Positions 23,609 to 35,300 of a stretch of DNA of 64,000 nt are shown here, in pieces; within the stretch, counting starts at the first letter, position 1; the number at the start of each line of letters is the position of its first letter. Where the stretch lies: assembly GCF_932276165.1 (NCBI RefSeq), contig NC_064006.1, positions 8,508,501 to 8,572,500 of the forward strand. Reading direction: 5' to 3'. The position numbers and the translations under genes are program-made. The notes below the pieces were generated by a model. The model made no database searches. It was not told the origin of the DNA and saw nothing but the letters and a program-made list of their open reading frames with translations. Source of the DNA: Plutella xylostella (Eukaryota > Arthropoda > Insecta > Lepidoptera > Plutellidae).

Positions 23609-24553
23609 TCAAAGGAATGACACATGATATTTCCTCCATGTATCGTGTAGTGGGCTCTCCGGCCACTGCCGGACCGCGCACAGTATGGGGTTGTCGGACG
23701 CGAAGATGACGGCGCGCGTGGACGCGGAGCGCCGGCGCAGCAGCGCGGCCCAGCCCGGCGCGCGCCCCGCCGCGAACATGCCGCTGGCGCTGCAGTGGTA
23801 CGGCAGGCGGAACAGCGCGCGCCACGCGTGGTTGTACTGCACGCGCATGCGCCGCATCGCCTCCACCGTGTGCGAGCTCCACAGCTCCACCGTGTACACG
23901 CTGGTGCAGTACGTGAGGAACAGCTGGCGCTTCACCTCCCCGCTGCAGCGCTGGAAGCGCCGCGCCAGCATGTTAGCACGCACCGTCACGGCTCTTCGTT
24001 GGCGTTCAATGTCGGCATCATCTGAAAGTCTAGAATTAATAATGTGGCCTAGATATTTCACTTCTTCAGCCCGCCGTAATGTTTCTCCTTTCAGTATTAA
24101 TGGGAGATCAGTTGTAGGTGTGTTCTCTGACTGGAAGATCATATACTCCGATTTGTCCGCGTTGTACTGCATATTGTGATCGTCTGCATACTTCTCACAC
24201 ACCGACAGTAGCTCGCGCATCGCGGAGATGGAGGGGGCCAGCAGGACCATGTCGTCCGCGTAACAGATATTGTTTACCATGGTCCCGTGCATGGAGCATC
24301 CGACTTGGGTCTGTGTGAGCTGCTTGTTCAGATCGTCCATGTACAGGTTGAACAGGACCGGGGACATGCTACCACCCTGTCTCACGCCGCAGCTCAATCC
24401 CACTGGCTCCGACAGTACACCATTCCATCGCACAACGTTTCTCTGTGCTTTATACCAGGCGCTTAGCACCTTTACAATGGCGGTAGGAGCGCCTCGATTT
24501 TCAATTTTATTCCATAGCTGTTCATGTGCTACACGATCGAAAGCCTTGCTAAG
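23609..24553 (-). pseudogene. LINE-A ORF2, reverse transcriptase C-terminal part
   Basis: Starts at LSKAFDRVAHEQLW, continues with GVRQGGSMSPVLFNLYMDD, the catalytic YADDMVLLAPS, LKGETLRRAEEVKYLGHIIN and a C-terminal region ending HDTWRKYHVSF. It joins in frame to the 26657-28472 segment across the hAT-like insertion; upstream codons in this frame come from the hAT end. Confidence 0.9.
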
Positions 24554-26656
24554 ATCTAAAATAGTGATGTAACGAATATTCGCATTCGCATTCGCATTCG
24601 CATTCGCGAATATTCGCATGTTTTTGGATATTCGCATTCGCATTCGCATTCGCAAAATTTTGTGCGAATGTTTTGCGAATATCAGTACTTATTAAAAAAA
24701 ATACTATTTGTAAATAATGGTAGGTTAACAAAATCTAAATCCATTCGTCTATGACCTTTTTATTACAAGTTACCCTGTTAATCACATTTCCAGTCTTAAT
24801 TTATCATTTGGTATTATTTATTTACTTTGGGAAATGAAACTTTGGATATTATAGTTAATAGTTTCATAAGACATAAACATAAATAAACTTTTAAACAAAA
24901 AAAGCGTATTTTGACAGTATGCAGGGTTATTTGCAAGTAGACCTGATCCTTTCAGGAGGTGATAGAGGAAGACATTTCCAGTCGATTGAACCCTATCATA
25001 CATAAACAGTTTTAAAAATTAGAACTTAATCATTTCTAAGATATTTATTATTAAAAAAAAACCATATTTAATTTTTTTTAAAGTTGTTTTGCATAAGCGA
25101 CATCTTAATAAACTAATTAAAATAATCATTAATTGACTTAAATCAGACAAAATACCTCAAAATAGTTAAACATTTAAAAAATATATTCAAAACGTAAAAA
25201 CAAATAAGTTAAATTAAAAAACAGTATCATGTGACAATTTTGTTGTTGTGTTTGTTGTTTTGGCCTTATCTTAGTGATACCTAAATCGATTTGATATTGA
25301 AATATCTTATTTGAAAGCTTATAAGCTGACAATTCTTTTAGAATAGAATAGAATAGAATAGAATAGAATAGAATACTACTTTATTGACTAAAAATAACAC
25401 AAATAACAATTTATACAGTGGAGTTAAAGCAATAGGCGGCCTTATCGCTAAAAGCGATCTCTTCCAGGCAACCTTTGGGTGGAGGAATGACTTAAAGAAT
25501 AAGGTGGGAAGGTGTACAAATATAGTAGTAAACATTCACAATTTTTATAATAAATACTTAAATACATACATACAAGATATACAAAAAGGCAGAGGAAATA
25601 GTTATCTAGATTTATATTATATATACTTAGGTACTATTGCAAGATTGAGGAAAGATAATGTTCTTTTACCTGATTTTTGAATGCTATAATTGTCTCGGCA
25701 AAACGGATATTTAGTGGTAATGCATTCCACAGTCTTATAGCAGTAACAGTAAATGAGTTGCTGTAAAACTCAGTAGTATGCGATGGGAAATTCAATAGAC
25801 GCATTTGTGAGGATCTCATTGGTCTGTCGTCTGGATGGTTTTTAAAAATAAAACGCTCTTTGAGGTACGCAGGAGTTGAGGGATTGAACAGCACAGAGTA
25901 GAGTAAGGAGAGAATATGAGCATTCCGGCGAAGGCGAATTGTAAGCTGAAGTGTAAAAAAAATTGTCATATGAATTATTTGAAATTTCTCATTTGTTTTT
26001 ACATTTTGAATATTTTTTAAAACTGTTTAACAATTTTGAGGTATTGTGTCTAATTTTAGTAAAATAATGCACATTTGATTTTAATTAGTTTATTAAGGTG
26101 TTACTTATGCAAAACAACCAAAAAAGTTATTAAAATATACTTAGCTAGTTCTTTTTTAATTTTCGGTTTAAAGCTTAAAATTTTGGCAAAAAAAAAAGTT
26201 AGAAATGGTTAAATTTCGGATAATGCATTATAGGGTTCAATCGACTGGAAATGTCTTCCTCTATCACCTCTAGAAAGGATCAGGTCTACTTTACCAATAA
26301 CCCTGTAGTGTCAGAGCAAGAGAGTCATAGATTTAAATACGTAAATGTTCGTGTAAGTCGTTCTCAGAAACCGCTCACAGTCGCAATGAGTTGTAACAGT
26401 TACGGAGCTAACGAAAGTGTAACTACTTTAAAAAAAACTGTGACTAGTATTGGCTAGTCTTATTCGGAATGCGCCTAGAACGGAACGTACCTCGTTCAGT
26501 ACGAGACTGCCACCAAACCATACAAATGGCGCCAAATTTTTAACACAAACTGAATATTCGCATTCGCATTCGCGAATGTCGATATCAGATATTCGCATTC
26601 GCATTCGCATTCGCGAATGTCCAAAAACACACATTCGTTACATCACTAATCTAAAA
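24554..26656. mobile_element. hAT1: hAT-like foldback element, 2087 bp, TSD ATCTAAAA
   Basis: The 8 bp duplication ATCTAAAA is at 24554-24561 and 26649-26656. Ends are TAGTGATGTAACGAAT and ATTCGTTACATCACTA, perfect 16 bp, and fit the hAT 5'-YARNG rule. Just inside come runs of ATTCGC hexamers (24581-24655 and 26552-26618). Longer inverted arms follow: the block near 24938-24998 (CAGGAGGTGATAGAGGAAG) is mirrored at 26229-26290, and AT-rich sequence is mirrored further in to about 25336 and 25967. No transposase; the centre is a LINE fragment. It interrupts LINE-A ORF2. Confidence 0.9.
25338..25966 (-). pseudogene. LINE 3' fragment inside hAT1, (TAGAA)n tail
   Basis: A run of GAATA pentamers at 25340-25374 marks the 3' tail. 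The minus-strand frame 25969-25634 encodes a reverse-transcriptase C-terminus with RRNAHILSLLYS, TVTAIRLWNALP and IAFKNQVKEHYL, ending in a stop. This is the innermost layer of the nest, five insertions deep in the MITE. Confidence 0.8.
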
Positions 26657-28472
26657 AGCAGGCGTAGATTGAGGTTTTTCGTTTTTTGTAGTAGCTGGCT
26701 ATCTGTTTTAGCGTATACACACACGTTACAGTAGAGTGACTGTGTTTGAACCCCATTTGATTTGGCTCGGAAGTTAAGTATACCTCAGCCATAGAGTGCA
26801 ATACCTTTTCTAGTAGTCGAGCGATGATGGAGGCCAGTGCTATAGGTCGATAATTGCCGGAGCTCGATTTATCCTTCTTTGCATTTTTGAGGATTGGTGT
26901 AACCACTGTTTGTGCAAGTATCTTAGGAATGTGAGAGGTGGTTAATATGGAGTTATATAATAGTGTAAGTGCTTGCATTGTATAGATGCCGCTGTTTTGT
27001 ATGTGCTCAATAGAAAGACCGTCAAGCCCCGGTGATTTTCCTCTGGCCATCTCTTTTATTATTTTACACAAGGTGTTACTGGTTATAGCTGTACGGTCTT
27101 TATCATTAGGTATCGAGTGGTTCGATTGTAGATGTGTTGACATGTTTTGTGAGGTAGGTGGTGGGGGCTGTGTAAACATGGCACTAAATTCTTCTGCAAT
27201 GTTTTTATCGTCCGTAATCCCGTTAATGTGAGAAGGAAGTACGTTCTTGGCCTTGATTAAGCTATTGGTGCGATTCCAAAAGCTCGAAAAGTTTTTACAT
27301 GCCATGTCATTCGCTAATTTATCCATGAGTATTTGATCTTTTCTTTTTTGACAGTCCTTAAGCGAGTTTTTAAACATTTTGCGTTTTTGTTTGCGATTCT
27401 CCGCGATATCCCCACTAACCGGCCGGCCAGATTCGTGCCATAGACTTAACGCTCGCTTAGAGGCGGCATAACAATCGGCGACGTGTTTATTCCAGCCTGG
27501 TATTCTTCGCCTCCTCGAGCTTGCAGATGTATTTTTTGTAAATGCTTGAATAGAAGCCTGTTGCATTGTTGTTATTATGTTGCTACAAAGATTGTCGATT
27601 GAGTTTTCATTCATATTTGAAACGTCAATTATTTGTGTGAGATAGTGATGTAAATTGGTTTCGACAATTTCTGAGTAATGATTAATTTGGAGCATTGACC
27701 GAGGCTTCCACGCATATTGGTTGCATTTCGGCTGGTTTTCGTTGTAAGATGTTAATGTATCAATATCTAGTTCGAGATGTAATGAGCGGTGATCTGTCCA
27801 TGAGACACTATAGTCTATGTCAATTCTCCGTATCGCTCCGTGCGTGCGCTCAGTAGCCAGACAATGATCGAGCCACGATGTAGTGTTGTGAGCGTCGCTA
27901 ACGTATGTGTACGAGTCCGGCGGTAATAGCAGTCTATCGGTGTATTTATAGTCATATTCGGCACAAAACAACTCCAGTTCTCTGCCAAAAGGCTTCCGTG
28001 GATCCGCGTTGAAATCACCGACAATCAGACAGTCAGAAGCATTCCTTTCGTCAATTAGTGCATGTATTTTACCCAATAAAACAGTGAATTCAGGAAAGTG
28101 ATCAGCCTTATCCGTAGGCATGTAAACTGTGATAACAAACAGGTTTCTATTTCGTGGCAAAGCCACTTCTATGGCTGCTAGGCGAGGCGTTCCGCAGTCC
28201 ACGGATCGTACACGCAGTGAGTTCTTGTATAGTATTGCAACGCCTCCGTAGGGCCTACCTTTCAGAATACCCTCGGACATGTCTACAGCTGTAGTCCCTA
28301 TGTTGTTGTGTGTTTTGGATACAGTGTTAAGCGTATGTAGATTAGTCTCGAGCAGCCATGTCTCTTGTAAAATAACAATATCATTTTTGTCACAAAGCTC
28401 AGTAATTAGGTTGGTATTCCGAGTAAATCCGTGACAGTTAATTGATACTAAATTTAATGTTTCGTTAGCCAT
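26657..28472 (-). CDS. LINE-A ORF2, endonuclease and RT N-terminal part
   Basis: Starts at ATG 28472, which overlaps the ORF1 stop. The endonuclease carries NLVSINCHGF, ILQETWL, RPYGGVAILY, IVGDFNADPR and SWTDHRSLHLEL. The reverse transcriptase begins with MARGKSPGLDGLS, SSGNYRPIALAS and ends at YACFLD, where hAT1 starts. About 605 residues. The remainder of the domain is at 23609-24553. Confidence 0.9.
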
Positions 28473-29682
28473 TTTTTGTTAGTGGTTTTACTTGCAGTGG
28501 TTTACTGTTGTAATATCGACCAACGATAATATTGCTAGGCCAGAAGCTGGACTTCAAGAGGTTAGATAGTTGTTCATATCGTACCTTTAGAATGTAGGAT
28601 GAGGCGCTTCCATGGTGGTCTTCGCTAAGCTTTTCCACGTCAAGTATATCCTGGCCGAGATCCTTTGCATATTCATGGATATCCTTGTTTTTAATAGAAC
28701 TGTCTACATTCGATAGGTAAATATAGGCAATACGCGGTGCTGCCTTTAGTTTGTTAGTAGATACATTAGTGCTGGAACCTCTGATGTTATTGTTACGGCG
28801 TTTTTTCTTATACGTCACCGCAGTCCAGGCATTAGTCTCATTTTTATCTTGTTCGACAGAACTTTTCTTTGGTGTCTTTGAGACTTGAGCGAAGGTGAGT
28901 GAGGGTTTCTGAGCAGGTTTTGTAACGGCATCTGGCTCGGTTGAGGATTTTGTATCTAGTTTAGTTGAGGCGCCTGTTTGTGCTGGTGGAGTTGGCGGTT
29001 TTGGATTACATTCTTGAACGGAAATGTGTTTGATCGTTATATGTTTACCGCTTGGGTTTATAGGAGACGAGACCTGTGCATCAGCGTTCGTCGTAGACTC
29101 GAGCTCCGGAAGAGCATCATTAGTATCCTGGTACAGTGTCATGTCTAGGCCCACTGGTCCACTATCGAGAAAATTAGCACCTCTGTGACTATTGACGTTA
29201 CTATGGGTAGGCTTTTCTTGACGAATCAATTCTAGCATTTCATTTCGTAGTTTTTGGACTTCTTCTGTAGGACATGTCTTGCATCGTAAGTCCTGAAGAT
29301 CTGCTTTGAGATATGCAATGTCTTTAAGTAAGCTGGTCACATCTATGTGATCGAAAGTATATGGGGGTAGCTTAGTTAGGTTTCGAGCAGCAAATATGGG
29401 AAGTTCACTAGGTTCTACCTGCTTAAGTCCTCTTATAATGTCCTCAATATCTCGTTGTTCTTTTCCAGTTCCTCTGCGCATTTTTATACGACCGGCATAT
29501 GAGGTGTTAGCTATACATTCAATCAGGATAGTTTTGGAACGTTCGATATCACTTTCCGAGAATCCGGATTTGCAGACTTGTACGAGGCTGACATCGTCTA
29601 CAATCTTAATTTTGTTTTGCACAAATGTTAATAATTCATCTATTATAACATTACAGTTGTTACACTTAGCGGTATTAGACAT
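28465..29682 (-). CDS. LINE-A ORF1 (nucleic-acid-binding protein)
   Basis: 405 residues from ATG 29682 (MSNTAKCNNC); a longer frame to 29754 would need a start in the 5' untranslated region. The N-terminus has a CNNC pair and a region with GFSESDIERSKTILIE that resembles ORF1 of CR1-group LINEs. The middle is low complexity (Pro/Thr/Ser/Lys: KPPTPPAQTG), then a basic stretch KKKRRNNN. The C-terminus, with IAYIYLSNVDSSI and SYILKVRY, has an RRM-like pattern. ORF1 is expected to coat the LINE RNA. Confidence 0.75.
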   Translation of the reverse strand: MSNTAKCNNCNVIIDELLTFVQNKIKIVDDVSLVQVCKSGFSESDIERSKTILIECIANTSYAGRIKMRRGTGKEQRDIEDIIRGLKQVEPSELPIFAARNLTKLPPYTFDHIDVTSLLKDIAYLKADLQDLRCKTCPTEEVQKLRNEMLELIRQEKPTHSNVNSHRGANFLDSGPVGLDMTLYQDTNDALPELESTTNADAQVSSPINPSGKHITIKHISVQECNPKPPTPPAQTGASTKLDTKSSTEPDAVTKPAQKPSLTFAQVSKTPKKSSVEQDKNETNAWTAVTYKKKRRNNNIRGSSTNVSTNKLKAAPRIAYIYLSNVDSSIKNKDIHEYAKDLGQDILDVEKLSEDHHGSASSYILKVRYEQLSNLLKSSFWPSNIIVGRYYNSKPLQVKPLTKNG

Positions 29683-29755
29683 TTTCGAAAATTCGACGAT
29701 GACCGTTATAAAATCAAACGCGCGCGTGCCACGGTGCGGGTATGACTGAGACATA

Positions 29756-31249
29756 CGCTAACTAAAAGAGATTTAATTCCTCGAATAGCAAGATGGTGGT
29801 TACAGATTAGCGAGTACGACTTCGATATCGTTTACCGCCCTGGATCGCGTATGAACCATGTTGATGCGCTGAGTAGGAATCCTGCCACGCAACCCATTAG
29901 TTCTAACTCTTATGCTGATGTCAGTGAATTTCCCTGTGTATTAAAAATAACTACAGAAAATTGGTTACACACACTACAAATTAGCTGATCCCGAAGTTCT
30001 AAGAATCTCTAAGATTCTTAAACCTGAGACTGACGAAGAATCTAAAGAGATAAAAAAGAATTATGTCATTAAAGATCACCTTGTGTATCGAAAAGTTAAT
30101 GATCAATTGCGTTTAGTGGTGCCTCGTAATTCCAGATGGCAAATTTGCAAGATCAACCACGACGATATTGGTCACTTTGGCTTTTCAAAAACACTTGAAC
30201 GAATACAAAGCCAATATTGGTTTCCAAAGTTACGGAACTTTGTTAAAAAGTATGTAAAAGCATGCATTGAATGTGCTTACAATAAAGATTCAGAAGCTAA
30301 AACTCGGCGTGGTCACTTACACCCAATTGAGAAGAAGGACATTCCGTTCCACACGATCCATTTAGATCATGTTGGCCCATTTGTTAAAAGCAAAAAAGGG
30401 AATAATTACATCTTGACTATCGTTGATGGTTTCACTAAATACCTTTTTGCAAGACCTGTCAAGGATGCAAAAAGTAAGACCGTCATTAAGGTACTAGAGG
30501 GCATATTTACAGATTTCGGTACCCCTATAAGAATTATATCGGACCGTGGAACGGCATTCACTTCGTCACAATTTAAGAGCTTTTGCGCAAGCAATGGCAT
30601 TCGACACATTCTTAATGCAGTAGCTTGCCCACGGGCTAATGGACAGGCCGAGAGGTTTAATCAAACAATCCTCACCGCTCTGTCTACTCAGAATTTTAAC
30701 AATGATGAGCGTGATTGGGATGTCCAGGTAGGAAAAGTACAGTGGGGTATCAACAACACTGTAAATGCGTCGACTAAGAAAGCTCCTACGGAGCTATTAT
30801 TTGGTACAAAATTAAGCAACGCATCTGAAAATAAATTGAACAGTGTTGTTATAGATTCTTCTGACATTGTAGCGATAGATAATCGGGATGAATTGAGACG
30901 TGAGGCTAGTGACAATATTAAAATATCTCAAACAAAACAAAAACAGTATTTCGATAGTAATAGAAAACCGGCTAAAGAGTACAAGGAAGGAGAATTAATA
31001 AAAATTACTAAAGTAAGCTTTGCTAACGACGGAAAAAGTAAAAAACTACTTCCCAAATTTATAGGTCCTTTTAAAGTTGTCAAAAGCTTAGGAAATGACA
31101 GATATCAGATTGCCAATGTGCCGGGTTTTAGCAAAAAGCGATCTTATGATACTGTTGTATCCGCTGATCGAATGCGACCATGGATTAATGTTGATTCTCT
31201 CGAAATAGTAGGTGATGATTCTGTTACAGATAATAGTGATTCTAATTGA
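29756..31249 (+). pseudogene. Gypsy1 pol C-terminal part: RNase H end and integrase
   Basis: Resumes at LTKRDLIPRIARWW and FDIVYRPGSRMNHVDALSR, the end of RNase H. A single extra base near 29978 shifts frame. Integrase (30083-31249, 388 residues in the open frame) has the zinc-binding pattern H-DDIGHF...CIEC, the core IHLDHVGPF, ISDRGTAFTS and RANGQAERFNQ for the D,D,E triad, and a C-terminal FIGPFKVVKSLGNDRY domain. Confidence 0.88.
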
Positions 31250-31534
31250 ATATGATATATGAATAGTTCATACGTGTTTAAGTGGTATTTCTTATAATTA
31301 TTGTACTGAAATGGAAATATATTTTAATAAATAATTGTTAATAATTGATGATAAAATAATGTATTAATGCGAGTGTCATGATGTTATTACCTGTTTAAAT
31401 CTATCATAGTTATTCATAGTACCTATATGCAAACATTTATAATTAGTAACTTCAATTCTGTTTGATTGTTATGTAAGAATTGCGATTTTTGTTTAGGTCG
31501 TGCTCCGGAGAGAGCACTCATTCGGATGGCCGAG

Positions 31535-32020
31535 TGTCATGATTCACGATTATGGAATTGTATTTTGTAATAATTGCACTATTTTTGACAATATAACTAA
31601 GCTATTTATTATTATATTTATTATGATCATAATATATAATAGCGTGTAAATGACTTCACAGCAACTTGTGTCAATGTAAACAATCCATAGAAACAATAAT
31701 TCATAAATTATATTATAAAATAAGCATTTGAGATTCAGAAATTGTATGATAATTAGTGTTTTATTGTATAATTAATTGTTAAAGATTAATTGTTTCCGTT
31801 TATCGTATAATTAGTTAATTTCTTATTTGAGTTGAAAAGGCGGGAAAGGAAGTTGCTTGGACAGTGGCGCCCTCTGAAAAAAGTCACAGTTAAGCTGGTG
31901 AGGCGCCACGTGCAGGCAATCTTTTCCCGGGTTTTCAAGCCGAAAGGTGCTAAAACTGTAAAGCGTGGTGAAAAGAGTGAAATATAGAAGTCTAAAGATT
32001 GTTGGTGTATTATTATCAAA
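31535..32020 (+). repeat. Gypsy1 3' LTR
   Basis: Same 486 bp as the 5' LTR with one visible substitution. It is followed by GGAT and then Pao1 sequence. No clear polypurine tract precedes it (the bases before are GAGAGAGCACTCATTCGG). Confidence 0.93.
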
Positions 32021-32024
32021 GGAT

Positions 32025-32214
32025 TCTTTGATTATCTTTGTCCTCCTCTGTTATTAATATCATTCGGTACATTTTAACTGCGTCAGCGGCGAAGCAAACT
32101 TTGTGCATGCGCCATCTCATTATAATGCTTCGCATGTCTTCTTGTAGTTGTGGACCAACTAGCAGTTCATCATTCAGGGAAGTATTGTTGGTTCCCTTGC
32201 ATGAGGCGTTGAAT
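32025..32214 (-). pseudogene. Pao1 reverse transcriptase, N-terminal fragment between two Gypsy elements
   Basis: Encodes VFNASCKGTNNTSLNDELLVGPQ and MYRMILITEEDKDNQRIL (quoted in part), the classic start of the Pao reverse transcriptase. It joins 36696 upstream (across Gypsy2) and 17630 downstream (across Gypsy1). Confidence 0.88.
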
Positions 32215-32219
32215 ACCAC

Positions 32220-32319
32220 TGTAATAGACGGAGCAATGATACGACCGGTTAACTTGGTAACTCGTTTATTACTGACTCGCAGGCCAGTCGCAATTCTTAT
32301 GCTATCATGGTACATGGCA
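32220..32319 (-). repeat. Gypsy2 3' LTR
   Basis: 100 bp, identical to the copy at 36591-36690. The minus-strand frame through it gives MYHDSIRIATGL, which appears fused to Pao1 frames on both sides and is not a real peptide of either element. Confidence 0.92.
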
Positions 32320-32394
32320 CTCCTCCCTTATTAGTCTTCGAACCTGACAACAATATAAAATATACACGTAAACAATAAACCAATAATACTTAAT

Positions 32395-35300
32395 TTACTT
32401 ATAGGTAATAACTTTATTTCTAGGCCTTAAATTATAGGGGCCATGAGGTGCAGCAGTGGCCGCACTCTGACTTTCCGAAGTTACATTGTCAGTGACAGCT
32501 GTCGTCAGCTGCGAGTGCGGCGGCCGCGCGTCCTCTCCCCGCACCGCTACAGGCGCCCCCGCAGGCGTCGCGGGCGACTCTAAACTAGGACCAGCAACAA
32601 CCTCCGAGTCACATTCGTGAAATTCATCAACTGATGGCTCATTATCTAAATTTGGCTGAGCTGTTGGAGGTCCCGATGTCTCTAAGTCCATTTTACGATT
32701 CACTGATGCTGGTGATAATGATGTGACGTTACGAGGCTGAACTTGTGGAGCGGTGGCGGAAGGTACCAAGGATTCTGAGCTTGCTATCGGTTCATGGTAA
32801 AGTCTTAACTGATCAGCATGCCTCCTGCATTCGATATCATTAATTTCTACCACATACATTCTACTACCTAATTTATTAATAATTTTTCCTAATGTCCAGT
32901 TAGGCTTACCTGATACAAAATATCGCGCTAATACCTTTTGTCCAATATCAAATTGTCTACAGTCGGCCTTATCTACGTTCGGAACTATTGTTTGTTTCTG
33001 AGGTGGCATAATAAGGTCGAGTTTCCCGCGTAACTCGCGGCCGAACATCAGCTTGGCCGGTGACTCACCGGTGGAACAGTGCACGCTGTTGCGAAATTCA
33101 AACAGGTAGCTGGACAACTTCTCATTCACTTGCTCAACTGAAGCATTCATATTTGTTTCAAATATGCATTTTAACATTTTTTTACACGTCTTTACCGAGT
33201 TCTCAGCCTGGCCGTTACTGCATGGGTGATAGATGGGGGAAGTTATATGCTTGATCCCGTTCGATAAACAAAAATAGGTAAACTCCTCATTGGATATCTT
33301 AGGATCGTTATCTGATACGATGACATGGGGAATCCCGAACGTATAAAATAGTAATTTTAATCTCTGAATTAGAGACTTCGTGGACAAATTACACATGTGT
33401 AAACATTCAACCCATTTGCTATGGCTGTCTACAACAATGAGGTAGAATCTCTGAGCGAACTGCATGTAGTCGATGTGCAGACGGGTCCAGGGCGCGGGGT
33501 CGCGCGGCCAGGGCGCGGGCGGCGCGGCGGGGGGCGCGGGGCGCAGCGCGCTGCACGTGCTGCAGGCCAGCACACTGCGCTGTATGTCGCCGTCGATGCC
33601 GGGCCACCACATCTTTGTACGCGCTAAGCTCTTGGTTTTAACCACGCCTAAATGACCTTTATGCAGCTCGTGGATCATCCGAGTTCTATAAACTTGCGGG
33701 ATAATTATTCTGTGACCTCGCATTAGACAACCGTTATCAATTTCTAAATCATTTTTGCAGTTGAAATATGGTAAAATATTTTTACATTTTACTTTTTTTG
33801 GCCATCCAATTAATAAATATTTTATAACTGTTTTCAGAGTTGCATCAGAAGCTGTAGCTTTTTTTATATCATGAAAAGATATAGGCAATGTCTCATTAAC
33901 AATAAAGTTTATTAATGATCTTCCTGCACATTCTTCCGGCTCAACAAAACTGTCACTCACGGGCATTCTAGAAAAGTAATCGGCGACGGAATTCCTATCG
34001 CCGGCTATATACTGAATGTCGTAATTATACGCACTCAAAAATATTGCGTAACGCTGGAGTCGTGACGCCGTCATTACCGGGACACCGTTTTTCTTGCCAA
34101 ATATAGCTAAGAGTGGCCTGTGGTCTGTTTTCAAAATAAAAGGGATTTCTCGACCATATAAATATTGGTGGAAATGTTTCACACCGAATATAATGGCAGC
34201 AGCTTCCTTGTTAATCTGACTGTAATTACGTTCACTTGCTGACAGTGACCTGGAAGCGAAGGCGAGCGGGCGCTCGTGGCCCTCCTCCCCCTGCGCGAGG
34301 TAGGCGCCGAGGCCCGTGGGGCTCGCGTCTACGCACAGCGTTAGCCGCGCCTCCGGGTCGAAGTGAGTCAGCACTCTGTCTGAAGCCAGCTCCCGCTTAA
34401 TGCGCTGGAACGCTTGCTCCTCGCGGTCAGACCAAGTCCACGGCGCGTCTTTACGCAATAAATTTTGCAACGGACTTAATATTGTTGACGCTCCAGGTAT
34501 AAAATTACGATAATAATTTATTATACCTAGAAAGCGTTTTACTTCCGTTACAGATTTAGGCGCTGGGGACTCCATAATGGCTGCAACTTTCTTAGGGCAC
34601 GTTCTGATTCCATTTTTATCGATAACGTAACCGAGGTATGTGACGCTGGGTTTAAAAAATTCACACTTATCTTTTTGTAATTTTAACCCAGCATTGTTTA
34701 GCCTTTCTAATACCTGTCGTAACCTCTGTAAATGTATTTCCCTAGTAGGTCCCGTTACACACACGTCGTCGAGCCAACAGCTGACTCCCTCTACTCCGGC
34801 CAGCAATGTTTCCATTGTTCGCTGGAAGATCGCGGGGGCATTCGCCAGTCCGTACACTAACCGTGTATATTTAAAGAGTCCGCGAGGCGTATTTATGGTG
34901 GTAAGAGATTGAGAGTCCTCTTCTATTTCAAATTGATTATAGGCATTGCTGAGATCAATTTTAGTATAGCTTTCTCCCCCACCTACTTTTGCAAACACCT
35001 CCTCTATGCGCGGCATCGGGTATTTGTCGATATACATATCTTTATTTAGTGTCAGCGAGTAATCCCCGGCGATTCGTACCTTACCGTTATCTTTTAATAC
35101 CGGAACAATAGGAGTGGCGTAGTCGGAATAGTTCGTAGGTACTAATATACCTAGGTCGGTTAACCGTTCTAACTCTTGGTCGACTTTATCTTTAAGTGCA
35201 AATGGCACAGAACGAGCTTTGAAAAATTTTGGTTCTGAATTTTCTTTTAACCGTAGCTTAATTTGAAATTGGCTAAATTTACCTAAGCCGTCGCTCCACA

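Larger units (their letters stand above)
23444..29752 (-). mobile_element. LINE-A: non-LTR retrotransposon with two overlapping ORFs, inserted in Gypsy1 RNase H
   Basis: The 3' tail is (TTA)n at 23444-23460 on the minus strand; the 5' end is near 29752. Native length is about 4.2 kb after removing a 2.1 kb hAT-like element. ORF1 (29682-28465) overlaps ORF2 (28472 onward) by 8 bases, ATGGCTAA, giving a termination-reinitiation arrangement. Both ORFs appear uninterrupted except for the hAT insertion. No clear TSD, perhaps three bases (ATA). Confidence 0.87.
17631..32024 (+). mobile_element. Gypsy1: Ty3/Gypsy LTR retrotransposon with a motif-array leader
   Basis: LTRs 17635-18120 and 31535-32020 (486 bp each), duplication GGAT (or AGGAT) on both sides. 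Native length is about 7.8 kb after subtracting a SINE and LINE-A. Layout: 5' LTR, 1.97 kb non-coding leader, single gag-pol frame from 20092, integrase ending at 31249, 3' LTR. No env-like ORF is seen. It is inserted antisense to Pao1. The pol frame is broken by the SINE (22.65 kb), LINE-A (23.44 kb) and a one-base frameshift near 29978. Clade not assigned. Confidence 0.93.

Noticed and set aside
23577..24179. GC-rich frames on the plus strand (76-164 residues)
   Set aside because: Antisense shadows of the LINE-A reverse transcriptase C-terminus.
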